Shown one piece after another: positions 45,465-54,067 of a stretch of 64,000 bases of DNA (positions are counted from its first letter, which is position 1; each line of letters opens with the position of its first letter). Below the pieces are notes generated by a model that was not told where the DNA came from, made no database searches, and was given only the letters and a program-made list of their open reading frames with translations. Source of the stretch: Acinetobacter pittii ATCC 19004 = CIP 70.29 (GTDB taxonomy: Bacteria; Pseudomonadota; Gammaproteobacteria; Pseudomonadales; Moraxellaceae); NCBI RefSeq assembly GCF_000369045.1, contig NZ_KB849790.1, forward strand, positions 372,001-436,000. The letters run 5' to 3'. The position numbers and the translations under genes are program-made.

Positions 45465-46325
45465 ATGAGTGATTCAAACTATATTCCTCCACAAGTTTGG
45501 CAATGGACTGGAGAAAAAACCGATTTAAACCAACCTACTTCAGGCCCTCGCTACGAACATACACTTCCTGTAGGAAAACATCCGCTTCAGCTCTACTCTT
45601 TAGCAACGCCTAATGGTCAAAAAGTTACTATTTTGCTTGAAGAGCTTTTAGCGTTAGGACATAAAGATGCTGAATATGATGCTTGGCTGATTAAAATCGG
45701 AGAAGGACAGCAATTTGGTAGTGGCTTTGTAGACATTAATCCCAACTCTAAAATTCCAGCATTGGTTGACCATAGCCAAAACCCGCCATTAAGAGTATTT
45801 GAATCTGGCTCAATTTTGCTTTACTTGGCTGAAAAGTTTAAAGCGTTTATTCCGACTGATATTGCTGCACGTACTGAATGCCTCAATTGGTTATTCTGGC
45901 AAATGGGCAGTGCACCTTACTTAGGTGGTGGTTTTGGACATTTTTATGCTTATGCCCCTGTTAAAATTGAATATGCAATTAACCGCTTTGCAATGGAAAC
46001 AAAACGCTTACTTGATGTATTAGACCAGCATCTGGCAAAAAACGAATATTTGGCGGGTTCTGAATATAGCATCGCTGATATTGCAGCGTTCCCTTGGTAT
46101 GGCGGTCTTGTTAGAAACTGGGTGTATAACGGCGCGGAGTTTTTAGGTGTCGATCAATATAAAAATGTTCAACGTTGGGCAGATGCGATTTTAGCGCGCC
46201 CTGCGGTACAACGTGGCCGTATGGTCAATCGTACTTTTGGTGATTTAGCTACGCAGTTGCATGAACGCCATGATGCGAGTGATTTTGAGACCAAGACTCA
46301 AGATAAATTGCAGAATCAGTCTTAA
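45465..46325 (+). CDS. yghU: Glutathione S-transferase, YghU-like
   Basis: Nu-class glutathione transferase like E. coli YghU, 286 residues. These bind two glutathione molecules and reduce disulfides or peroxides. Seen: the long N-terminal extension YIPPQVWQWTGEKTDLNQPT, the family mark NPNSKIPALVDHS, and GGGFGHFYAYAPVKIEYA in the helical domain. It is co-transcribed with the YfcF-like gene. Confidence 0.94.
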   Translation: MSDSNYIPPQVWQWTGEKTDLNQPTSGPRYEHTLPVGKHPLQLYSLATPNGQKVTILLEELLALGHKDAEYDAWLIKIGEGQQFGSGFVDINPNSKIPALVDHSQNPPLRVFESGSILLYLAEKFKAFIPTDIAARTECLNWLFWQMGSAPYLGGGFGHFYAYAPVKIEYAINRFAMETKRLLDVLDQHLAKNEYLAGSEYSIADIAAFPWYGGLVRNWVYNGAEFLGVDQYKNVQRWADAILARPAVQRGRMVNRTFGDLATQLHERHDASDFETKTQDKLQNQS

Positions 46326-46347
46326 AAATATCATTTAGTTTTTGACT

Positions 46348-46377
46348 TACCCGCAAGATATTTCATTTTTGCGGGTA
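46348..46377. terminator. Hairpin at the end of yghU and the LysR gene
   Basis: Perfect TACCCGCAA/TTGCGGGTA stem between convergent genes, overlapping the LysR stop codon. The T-run is weak on both sides. Confidence 0.55.
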
Positions 46378-47283
46378 TTCAAAGTTGGCAAAATAGCCCG
46401 TGTATAACTCACTCAGCCAAGCGACAAAAACTCGTACGCGTGGCGAGAGCTGCCGATGCTGCGGATATAAAGCAGAAACTGACATCTTCGGGCTTTCCCA
46501 CTCAGATAAAACCTCAACCAGTCGCCCATTTTTTAATTCATTTGCCACATGGTAGTGCGGTACTTGAATTAAGCCAGCCCCTTGTAAGGCAGATAATACA
46601 TAGTTTTCAGCGTCATTTACCGCGATCCAGCTTTTCAAAAAATAATCTTGTTTTTTGCCATTCACCATCAATTCAAATGGATAATTCCGTCCGCCTGATG
46701 TCGAAAAGAAATTGACACAATAATGTGATAATAAATCTTCTGGTTGCTCTGGCGTTCCATGTTTATTTAAATAGTCAGGACTTGCACAAATCACTTGCGG
46801 CATATCGACCAAATGTCTAGCAATTAAAGTGGAATCATCTAAACGCCCCGCTCTCACCACACAGTCTATCCCTTCCCTAATCAGATCAACCAAGCGATCA
46901 CCTGTACTAATTACCAGTTCAATGTCGGGGTACAACTCGTGAAATTGATCGATATTGGGTAAAACAATTTTAGTCGCATGTGCGCCTGATAAATCGACAC
47001 GTAGTAAACCTCGGGGCTGTGCAATTACATTACGTAAAGATGATTCGGCATCATCGAGTTTCGATAATATTTGTGTGCAGCGTTCATAAAATGCCTGTCC
47101 ATCTAGTGATGGCCTTACATGCCGAGTCGTCCGTTCTAGCAAACGGCACTGTAAATTATTCTCTAACTCTTTAATGGCATTACTTGCTGTAGCACGTGGG
47201 ATATTCAGCTGATCGGCTGCCTGACTAAAACTACCCAGCTCTACAATGCGGGTAAAAAGTTGCAAGGTATCAAATTTATCCAT
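46363..47283 (-). CDS. LysR-type regulator divergent from an SDR gene
   Basis: LysR regulator of the CrgA/AaeR-like group, 306 residues. HTH GSFSQAADQLNIPRATASNAIKEL; effector domain with REGIDCVVRAGRLDDSTLI, a motif common in this group. It is divergent from the SDR gene with inverted repeats in the gap and probably controls it. The inducer is unknown. Confidence 0.88.
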   Translation of the reverse strand: MDKFDTLQLFTRIVELGSFSQAADQLNIPRATASNAIKELENNLQCRLLERTTRHVRPSLDGQAFYERCTQILSKLDDAESSLRNVIAQPRGLLRVDLSGAHATKIVLPNIDQFHELYPDIELVISTGDRLVDLIREGIDCVVRAGRLDDSTLIARHLVDMPQVICASPDYLNKHGTPEQPEDLLSHYCVNFFSTSGGRNYPFELMVNGKKQDYFLKSWIAVNDAENYVLSALQGAGLIQVPHYHVANELKNGRLVEVLSEWESPKMSVSALYPQHRQLSPRVRVFVAWLSELYTGYFANFEYPQK

Positions 47284-47315
47284 AGTGCTCGCTTTTAACC
47301 CTATCTATTATTAAC

Positions 47316-47361
47316 AAATATGGAATTATCTTATCCAATTCTGATGATTTATCCCATATTT
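47316..47361. promoter_or_regulatory. Inverted repeat arms in the LysR/SDR promoter
   Basis: AAATATGG at 47316-47323 and CCATATTT at 47354-47361 are exact inverted arms 30 bases apart in the divergent gap. They could be two half-operators for a LysR tetramer. Confidence 0.4.
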
Positions 47362-47408
47362 CTATATTATTAAAATAAGCCATACCTACTCAAACAGGCA
47401 ATCTAAAA

Positions 47409-48146
47409 ATGAATATTTCAATAAAAACAGCTCTGGTTACTGGCGCATCACGTGGTATTGGCCGTGCTATTGCAGAACGTTTAGCTCAAGATGGTTTTTA
47501 TGTGATTGTTAACTATGCTGGCAATAAAGTGCATGCTCAAGCCACTATAGAACATATTATTGAGCAAGGTGGTCAAGCCTCAGCTATTCAAGCGGACGTT
47601 GCAAATGAACATGAGGTGAGCCGTTTATTTCAAGAGGCAAAGGCCATTAATGGTCAAGTAGATGTGGTAGTTCATAGTGCTGGTATTATGCCTATGGCAA
47701 AAATTACACCTGAAAGCCTGCCAGATTTCGATAAAGTAATTCATACCAATTTACGTGGCGCGTTTTTAATATTGGCGCATGCGGCCGAAACAGTGCCAGA
47801 TGGTGGCCGGATTATTGCGCTTTCAACCAGTGTAATTGCCAAATCTTTTCCTTTATATGGTCCTTATATTGCTTCAAAAGCAGGTGTCGAAGGTTTGGTA
47901 CATGTGTTAGCAAATGAGTTACGTGGACGCAATATCACTGTAAACGCCGTTGCACCCGGCCCGACAGGCACTGACCTTTTTTATAATGGAAAAACTGATG
48001 AACAAGTAGCGGCTATTGCAAAACTTGCTCCATTGGAACGGATCGGAACACCTGAAGAAATTGCTGGAGTAGTTGCCATGCTAGCTGGCCCAGATGGGCG
48101 TTGGATAAATTCACAAGTCATTCGGGTAAATGGTGGATTTGCTTAA
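47409..48146 (+). CDS. Short-chain dehydrogenase/reductase
   Basis: Classical SDR oxidoreductase, 245 residues, NAD(P)-dependent. Seen: cofactor loop TGASRGIGRAIAE, HSAGIMPMAK in place of NAG, catalytic serine in ALSTSVIAKSFPLYGPY and the Y-x3-K pair in YIASKAG. The arginine missing from position 2 of NYAGNK suggests no simple NADPH rule. The substrate is unknown. It is monocistronic, ended by a hairpin at 48158-48185. Confidence 0.9.
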   Translation: MNISIKTALVTGASRGIGRAIAERLAQDGFYVIVNYAGNKVHAQATIEHIIEQGGQASAIQADVANEHEVSRLFQEAKAINGQVDVVVHSAGIMPMAKITPESLPDFDKVIHTNLRGAFLILAHAAETVPDGGRIIALSTSVIAKSFPLYGPYIASKAGVEGLVHVLANELRGRNITVNAVAPGPTGTDLFYNGKTDEQVAAIAKLAPLERIGTPEEIAGVVAMLAGPDGRWINSQVIRVNGGFA

Positions 48147-48157
48147 TGTTTAAAAAC

Positions 48158-48185
48158 GTGTGGATTATTTTAATCTGCACGCTTT
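48158..48185 (+). terminator. Terminator after the SDR gene
   Basis: GTGTGGATT/AATCTGCAC stem with two G-U pairs and an ATTTT-type loop, followed by GCTTTTT. Confidence 0.7.
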
Positions 48186-48383
48186 TTACTAAATAATAAA
48201 ATTTCTTAAATCTATTTTATTTTAATAATCTTATAAAATTAACTAATAATATTTTATATAAAACATTCATCGCTCTTATTTATCAAAATAATATATATAA
48301 ATAGATATTCCTTATTTTTGCTTATATTTAAAAACGCGTAAATTGAACCTTAACAATCTGAATCAAAGATAAGGATATATTCA

Positions 48384-48893
48384 ATGAACGCTAAATTAAA
48401 TACTGAAACTCCGCAAAGTTTTATTTCAAATGGTTCAAATACATCCTTTTCAGCCGAAGATATTCTTGCTAAAGCACAGCAATATGCACAAGAACACGAA
48501 CTAAATTTTAATGGCAGTTTATCACCTGTTGACGCATGGCAACTCGTACAACAAGGAGAAGCCGTTTTAGTTGATGTACGTACCAATGAAGAACGTAAAT
48601 TTGTAGGTTATGTCCCTGAAAGTGTTCATGTTGCTTGGGCAACAGGCACATCGTTTAACCGTAATCCACGCTTTTTAAAAGAACTCGAATCAAAAGTTGG
48701 CAAAGATAAAACCATTCTTTTGTTATGTCGTAGTGGCAACCGTTCAGCACAAGCTGCCGAGGCCGCATTTAATGCAGGTTTTGAGCACATTTATAACGTT
48801 CTTGAAGGCTTCGAAGGCGATCTAAATGATCAGCAACAGCGTAATCAGAAAAATGGCTGGCGCATCCACCAACTTCCTTGGCAACAAGACTAA
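48384..48893 (+). CDS. Rhodanese-like sulfurtransferase of the encapsulin operon
   Basis: Single-domain rhodanese, 169 residues, with an N-terminal extension of about 45 residues. The active-site loop is LLLCRSGNRSAQAA, with the persulfide-forming cysteine. DVRTNEERKFVGYVPESVHV is the typical first half of the domain. AAGGA lies eight bases before the ATG. It leads a plus-strand set with serine acetyltransferase, the encapsulin shell and cysteine desulfurase, so it probably transfers sulfane sulfur to or from the compartment. Confidence 0.93.
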   Translation: MNAKLNTETPQSFISNGSNTSFSAEDILAKAQQYAQEHELNFNGSLSPVDAWQLVQQGEAVLVDVRTNEERKFVGYVPESVHVAWATGTSFNRNPRFLKELESKVGKDKTILLLCRSGNRSAQAAEAAFNAGFEHIYNVLEGFEGDLNDQQQRNQKNGWRIHQLPWQQD

Positions 48894-48929
48894 TACTTCA
48901 ACCAATTTTCAATGAATCAAGGAAAGCTT

Positions 48930-49853
48930 GTGACTCAATGGAACATTAATGCGGTTGTACAAGGTTTACAACAAGCAAGGCATGACTGGCGCCAGCAGCA
49001 GCACAGAACCAAAGAATTTGGGGGCCGTGAACTTCCATCTAAAGAAGCTTTAAAGGTCATTTTGGATGACCTGTGTGGGATTTTATTTCCAATGCGTTTA
49101 GGCCCTGCCGACTTACGTCAGGAAACTGAAGATTCTTATATTGCCTATACCTTAAATCGGGTGCTAACAGCTTTACATGCTCAAGTGCAACTGGCTTTAA
49201 ATTATGAAGTGAAACGTCATTTGAGTCATTCAAGCCCAGTACAGCAGCCACAAGAACTTGCCCAAACTATTGTGCAGGATTTTGCCAACACTTTGCCTTC
49301 TATACGGCGCCTTTTAGATGGCGATGTGCGTGCTGCTTATGAAGGCGATCCGGCAGCACATAGTGTAGATGAAGTACTGCTCTGCTATCCGGGTATATTT
49401 GCGATTATTTATCACCGAATTGCGCATCAGCTCTATGCTCAAGTGCCTTTATTGTCACGCATTATTTCGGAATTGGCCCACTCTGCTACGGGTATTGATA
49501 TTCATCCGGGTGCGCAAATTGGTAAAGGATTTTTCATTGATCATGGTACAGGTGTGGTGATTGGTGAGACTTGTGTAATTGGGGAGCACGTTCGTATTTA
49601 TCAGGCCGTGACCCTTGGAGCAAAACGCTTTGAAACCAATGATGATGGTGGTTTGAAAAAAGACTATATACGCCATCCGATTGTTGAAGATGACGTTGTG
49701 ATCTATGCAGGTGCCACTATTTTAGGCCGTATTACGATTGGTCGGGGCTCCATTATTGGGGGAAATGTCTGGTTAACCCATAGTGTTGCCGCAGGTAGCC
49801 AGATTTTACAGTCACCTAATGAGTCTTATCAAAAAAATCATATTGCCGGTTAA
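48930..49853 (+). CDS. cysE: Serine O-acetyltransferase, EpsC/CysE type
   Basis: Acetylates serine to O-acetylserine, the acceptor for sulfide in cysteine synthesis; about 307 residues. The N-terminal helical part is followed by the left-handed beta-helix with hexapeptide repeats: GIDIHPGAQIGKGFFIDHG, VVIGETCVIGEHVRI and GATILGRITIGRGSIIGG. The GTG start at 48930 has AAGGA six bases upstream; an ATG at 48912 would add six residues without a good ribosome site. It is a second-type SAT, longer at the N-terminus than E. coli CysE. Coupling to an encapsulated desulfurase is the recurrent arrangement for family 2A encapsulins. Confidence 0.93.
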   Translation: MTQWNINAVVQGLQQARHDWRQQQHRTKEFGGRELPSKEALKVILDDLCGILFPMRLGPADLRQETEDSYIAYTLNRVLTALHAQVQLALNYEVKRHLSHSSPVQQPQELAQTIVQDFANTLPSIRRLLDGDVRAAYEGDPAAHSVDEVLLCYPGIFAIIYHRIAHQLYAQVPLLSRIISELAHSATGIDIHPGAQIGKGFFIDHGTGVVIGETCVIGEHVRIYQAVTLGAKRFETNDDGGLKKDYIRHPIVEDDVVIYAGATILGRITIGRGSIIGGNVWLTHSVAAGSQILQSPNESYQKNHIAG

Positions 49854-50093
49854 AAACTATAAATGTGAAATAAATAGATAAGGAGATAAATAAATAAAGA
49901 ACGTGCAGATTAATAAAATGCTTATTTCTAGTTTAAATATATTTTTATTTAGAAAATAGATAACTCATTAATAAGCTCAGTATTTAAAAAATTTATAACG
50001 CGATTTTAATTTTAAAACCAGAACTAATTCTAGCTTATATGCATCCTAGAATTTTTATTTTCAAAAAGCCAATGTAATAAGGAAAAATGATTC

Positions 50094-51026
50094 ATGGCGA
50101 AAAATACAGACAAAGCCCAACTTGCACTTGGGGACCATGCGGCCCGTCAACTGGCTAATGCGACCAAGACAGCTCCCCAACTTTCCACGATTACTCCCCG
50201 ATGGCTAACTCATTTACTTCAATGGCTTCCTGTTGAAGCAGGTATTTATCGCCTAAACCGTGTGAATAATACCGACGATATTCAAGTAGCTTGCACACAG
50301 CGTGATGAAGCAACTTTACCTCAGACTTTTGTTGATTATGATCCAGAGCCACGTGAATACTTTTTAAACGGTGTATCTACTGTTTTAGATGTACATACAC
50401 GTGTTGCTGACCTTTACAGCAGCCCACATGACCAAATTAAAGAACAGCTTCGTTTAACCATTGAAACCATTAAAGAACGTCAAGAAAGTGAGCTCATCAA
50501 TAATCCTGAATACGGTTTACTGGCAAGTGTGACAGATGACCAACGTATCTCGACTTTAAACGGCCCACCTACTCCTGATGATCTTGATGATTTACTACGT
50601 AAAGTCTGGAAAGAACCGGGGTTTTTCTTAGCGCATCCTGATGCAATTGCAGCATTTGGCCGTGAATGTACACGCCGTGGTGTACCGCCTCCAACGGTTA
50701 GTCTGTTTGGTTCGCAGTTCATTACATGGCGCGGAATTCCACTCATTCCATCAAATAAAATTCCTGTAGAAGATGGCAAAACTAAAATCTTGCTGCTTCG
50801 GGTTGGTGAAAAGCGTCAAGGGATTGTTGGTTTATTCCAACCAGGTCTTGCTGGTGAACAATCACCGGGGCTTTCAGTACGTTTTATGGGCATTAACCGT
50901 AACGCAATTGCGTCATATCTGATCTCGTTATATTGCTCACTTGCAGTATTAACAGACGATGCTTTAGCAGTGTTAGATGATGTGGAGGTGGACAAATATC
51001 ATGACTACCCAGTTAACTACAAGTAA
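50094..51026 (+). CDS. srpI: Family 2A encapsulin shell protein (SrpI-like)
   Basis: HK97-fold shell protein of an encapsulin nanocompartment, 310 residues, family 2A. Seen: the extended N-terminal arm with LALGDHAARQLANATKT and ITPRWLTHLLQWLPVEAGIYRL, and the VDYDPEPREYFLNGVSTVLDVHTRVADLYSSPHDQI segment in pieces. Next comes the LINNPEYGLL stretch and the A-domain loop RRGVPPPTVSLFGSQFITWRG. There is no inserted cyclic-nucleotide-binding domain, which separates it from family 2B. The shell self-assembles in the cytosol around the cysteine desulfurase encoded next, and the two genes overlap by 26 bases. AAGGA precedes the ATG. Known homologues include Synechococcus SrpI and Acinetobacter encapsulins. 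Confidence 0.95.
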   Translation: MAKNTDKAQLALGDHAARQLANATKTAPQLSTITPRWLTHLLQWLPVEAGIYRLNRVNNTDDIQVACTQRDEATLPQTFVDYDPEPREYFLNGVSTVLDVHTRVADLYSSPHDQIKEQLRLTIETIKERQESELINNPEYGLLASVTDDQRISTLNGPPTPDDLDDLLRKVWKEPGFFLAHPDAIAAFGRECTRRGVPPPTVSLFGSQFITWRGIPLIPSNKIPVEDGKTKILLLRVGEKRQGIVGLFQPGLAGEQSPGLSVRFMGINRNAIASYLISLYCSLAVLTDDALAVLDDVEVDKYHDYPVNYK

Positions 51027-52962
51027 TCTGCAAGGTAGTCCAACGGGGCCTGAAGTGACTGGTGTTAACCCACCAGCCAACTTCCCTGATGAGTCCACCA
51101 TTGCTCGACTTGCTAATGAGTTTTTTTCAGCATTACCAAGCTCAAGCAGTTCAGCTTCTCCATCGGGCCTTAACTTGGATTTACCTGTCGGAGCGCCACC
51201 GCACCCACCACAACCGGGTGAACCATTTTCTGCACTCAGTGGTCGTGCGCCCAATATCGCCTTTCAGAAAAGTCTCAATCCGGAATATCCTGAGCATATT
51301 CCAAATTTGCCAGACTACCCTGAACGCCGAATTGTAGCGTCTGCGCCTGTGGTTGGTGGAGCTAATTTGCCACGCCCACCATTTGAACCACATTTGCCAC
51401 AAGCTGCTCATAGTGAACCCAACGTGCCACGCATTGAACCAAACTTACCCACTGGTGCAGGTGAATCACCTTATTATTTTTTAAATGATTTTTCTGCTCC
51501 TAATACAGCAGAACCGTCTGTTAAAGGTGTTGAAGATAATTATTCAGTTGCACAGTCTTTTCAGTTACCACATGGTGATCAGCTGAAATCATTGCTGACG
51601 GAAGATCGTTTTGCAACGAACACGCCTCCCCAAAGTTCGGCAAGCTCTGCATTTTATTTTTTAGACTTGCCTCAAACTGGACAAAGTTATAGTCACTATC
51701 AACCATCGCAACCCACCTTTGTAGCAAGCAGTGCTCAACCACTCGATGTACATGCCATACGTCGCGATTTTCCAATTTTACAGGAACGCGTCAATGGTCG
51801 ACCTTTGGTCTGGTTTGATAATGCAGCTACTACACAAAAACCGCAGCGCGTGATTGATCGGATTGCTTATTTTTATCAGCATGAAAACTCAAATATTCAC
51901 CGTGCTGCCCATGAATTAGCGGCTCGTGCAACCGATGCTTATGAGCATGCAAGAAATGTAGTGGCCCGATTTATTGGTGCACCCTCTTCTAAAGAAATTA
52001 TCTTTGTTCGAGGAACAACCGAAGGCATTAATCTGATTGCAAAAACATGGGGTGAGCAAAATATTGGTGAAGGTGATGAAATTATCGTTTCTCACTTAGA
52101 ACACCATGCCAATATTGTGCCTTGGTATCAACTCACTAAAAAAACTGGAGCAAAATTAAGAGTCATTCCTGTAGATGACACGGGCCAGATTATTTTAGAA
52201 GAGTTGCCAAAACTGATTAATGAACGCACTAAACTGCTGTCGATTACTCAAGTTTCGAATGCTTTAGGAACAGTCACACCTGTTGCTGAAGTCATTAAAA
52301 TTGCGCATGCTAAGGGTGTACGTGTTTTAGTTGATGGTGCTCAATCTGTTTCGCACATCCCTACCGATGTACAAGCTCTCGATGCAGACTTTTTTGTGTT
52401 TTCTGGACATAAAGTGTTTGGGCCGACGGGTATTGGTGTGGTCTATGCAAAACCAGAGTTACTAGAAAGCATGCCTGTTTGGGAAGGCGGCGGTAACATG
52501 ATTCAGGATGTTACATTCGAACAAGTAGTTTACCAACCTGCACCAAACAAGTTTGAAGCTGGAACTGGAAACATTGCCGATGCTGTTGGTTTAGGCGCTG
52601 CGCTTGAATATGTTGAGAGTCTAGGTATTCATAACATTGCTCGCTATGAACATGATCTACTCGAATATGGTCAAAATGCACTGAGCAGTGTGTCTGGTTT
52701 ACGCTTGATCGGAACAGCGCATCACAAAGCCAGTGTTATGTCCTTTACCTTACAAGGCTATTCAACTGAACAGGTCGGTAAAGCTTTAAATCAACATGGC
52801 ATTGCGGTACGTTCTGGGCACCACTGTGCACAGCCAATTTTACGTCGTTTTGGTGTAGAACAGACCGTGCGTCCGTCTTTGGCTTTTTATAATACGACTG
52901 AAGAAATTGATTTATTGGTGTCGGTATTACATCAACTGACGCGTAATAGGCGTACGAGTTAA
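51001..52962 (+). CDS. Encapsulated cysteine desulfurase, family 2A cargo
   Basis: PLP-dependent cysteine desulfurase, about 653 residues from ATG 51001, fixed by GGAGGTGG nine bases upstream inside the shell gene. Residues 1-245 are low-complexity and rich in Pro/Ser/Asn, the cargo-loading domain that carries the enzyme into the shell. Two similar aromatic motifs stand out there: SPYYFLN at 156 and SAFYFLD at 216. The rest is SufS-like: DNAATTQKPQRV, the PLP lysine in VFSGHKVFGPTGIG, and the catalytic cysteine in RSGHHCAQPILRRFG. It extracts sulfur from cysteine, and in studied relatives the compartment accumulates elemental sulfur. Confidence 0.95.
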   Translation: MTTQLTTSNLQGSPTGPEVTGVNPPANFPDESTIARLANEFFSALPSSSSSASPSGLNLDLPVGAPPHPPQPGEPFSALSGRAPNIAFQKSLNPEYPEHIPNLPDYPERRIVASAPVVGGANLPRPPFEPHLPQAAHSEPNVPRIEPNLPTGAGESPYYFLNDFSAPNTAEPSVKGVEDNYSVAQSFQLPHGDQLKSLLTEDRFATNTPPQSSASSAFYFLDLPQTGQSYSHYQPSQPTFVASSAQPLDVHAIRRDFPILQERVNGRPLVWFDNAATTQKPQRVIDRIAYFYQHENSNIHRAAHELAARATDAYEHARNVVARFIGAPSSKEIIFVRGTTEGINLIAKTWGEQNIGEGDEIIVSHLEHHANIVPWYQLTKKTGAKLRVIPVDDTGQIILEELPKLINERTKLLSITQVSNALGTVTPVAEVIKIAHAKGVRVLVDGAQSVSHIPTDVQALDADFFVFSGHKVFGPTGIGVVYAKPELLESMPVWEGGGNMIQDVTFEQVVYQPAPNKFEAGTGNIADAVGLGAALEYVESLGIHNIARYEHDLLEYGQNALSSVSGLRLIGTAHHKASVMSFTLQGYSTEQVGKALNQHGIAVRSGHHCAQPILRRFGVEQTVRPSLAFYNTTEEIDLLVSVLHQLTRNRRTS

Positions 52963-52975
52963 ATTTATTTTTGCA

Positions 52976-53007
52976 AAAAGGACTGCTTTCGAGCGGTCTT
53001 TTTTTAT
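52976..53007 (+). terminator. Terminator of the encapsulin operon
   Basis: GACTGCT/AGCGGTC hairpin with a TTCG tetraloop, preceded by AAAAAG and followed by seven or more T residues. A textbook intrinsic terminator. Confidence 0.9.
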
Positions 53008-53126
53008 GGATTCTTTATTGAAGCTACTTGAGCTCAAAAGTTATATATGAAGTAACAAGTCAAAGTAGCTATCACCTCAGAGTCTTGTTATTTTAAATTC
53101 GATTTCTGAATTAGCCTTCGGCTCGT

Positions 53127-53269
53127 GCTAAGAGTCATCTACAGCCTGCCCATAATTTATAAAAATAATGTTTTTGCAACATTTCCTGATAGATGAAAAA
53201 CAGTGAACAGGTTCTGTAGATGACAAAGTTTTTTGGTTACTTTTTCCAAAAAAAGTAACAGAATTAGCT
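53127..53269 (+). repeat. Long inverted repeat, left copy
   Basis: About 143 bases that match, in inverted orientation, the sequence at 55060-55200. By eye about nine in ten positions agree, with two single-base gaps. It includes the core CATCTACAGCCTGCCCATAA and an internal hairpin GTTACTTTTT/AAAAAGTAAC at 53236-53259. It has no open frame of note. Confidence 0.8.
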
Positions 53270-53337
53270 ACTTTATTATGACGTATAAACGGTAAGACTC
53301 CGTCGTGCTACCCCATCCACTTATAAATACAACCAAC

Positions 53338-53976
53338 TTAAACAAACAATCCCCAAATCAATCTCAATGCAATTCCAATTAATAACACCCCCATCACCCG
53401 CTCAAAATAAACTCCAAATTCTAAAAAACGTTTACGTACAATAGGCTGAGCAAACATTACACTCACCACCATAAACCAGATGGCATTGACCATACACATC
53501 CAGACCCCATAAAAAACCTGAACTTTCATTGGTGTGGTGGTACTTACAATCGTCGTAAAAATTGCCAGAAAAAAGATAGTGGCTTTTGGGTTTAATGCAT
53601 TGGTAAGAAAACCCATAGTAAAAGCTTTAAATAAACTTGGCGTATCACCGTTTGCTTGGCCATTAATTTCAATATTAGTATTCGGCTGGCTACGTAAACA
53701 CTGCCATCCTAAATAAATCAAATAAGCTGCCCCTGCTGTTCTGATCAGTGACATGAGCCATTCACTTTGCTGAATCAAAAAGCCAATACCAACAAGTGTA
53801 TAAAACACATGCACTGAAATCCCTACACCAATACCAATTGCGGTTAGACATCCAATTAAGTAGCCATAACGTACACTTTGTCTTACAGTAACTACAAAAT
53901 CTGGTCCCGGTAAAATCACCGCCATAAAGTGAATAAGAGCTAGCGTTAAAAACTCATGTCCATACAACTGCCACAT
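53338..53976 (-). CDS. LysE/RhtB-family amino acid exporter
   Basis: Inner-membrane efflux protein of the LysE superfamily, 212 residues, six helices. Seen: the signature LPGPDFVVTVRQSVRYGYLIGC near residue 22 and MGFLTNALNPKATIFFLAIF, both RhtB hallmarks. It exports amino acids or derivatives, with the substrate not deducible. It is divergent from a LysR gene about 90 bases away, and the pair lies between inverted repeats. Confidence 0.9.
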   Translation of the reverse strand: MWQLYGHEFLTLALIHFMAVILPGPDFVVTVRQSVRYGYLIGCLTAIGIGVGISVHVFYTLVGIGFLIQQSEWLMSLIRTAGAAYLIYLGWQCLRSQPNTNIEINGQANGDTPSLFKAFTMGFLTNALNPKATIFFLAIFTTIVSTTTPMKVQVFYGVWMCMVNAIWFMVVSVMFAQPIVRKRFLEFGVYFERVMGVLLIGIALRLIWGLFV

Positions 53977-54067
53977 AACAATTTAGTTTCCTGAAAATCA
54001 CCTAAAAGATTGTATTGCGATTTTTTAGACGCGATAATCCAATCAAAATCCAAATAACTTTTGCCTC

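Larger units (their letters stand above)
52963..53337. other. Intergenic stretch after the encapsulin operon
   Basis: About 375 bases holding the operon terminator and the left copy of a long inverted repeat (53127-53269). No gene seen. Confidence 0.7.

Noticed and set aside
50973..51254. 93-codon frame opposite the cargo N-terminus
   Set aside because: Antisense shadow of the proline/serine-rich coding sequence, whose codon bias opens the opposite frame.
53236..53259. GTTAC hairpin in the left repeat as a terminator
   Set aside because: The stem is mostly A/T and lacks a T-run after it on either strand. It is part of the repeat rather than a plain terminator.
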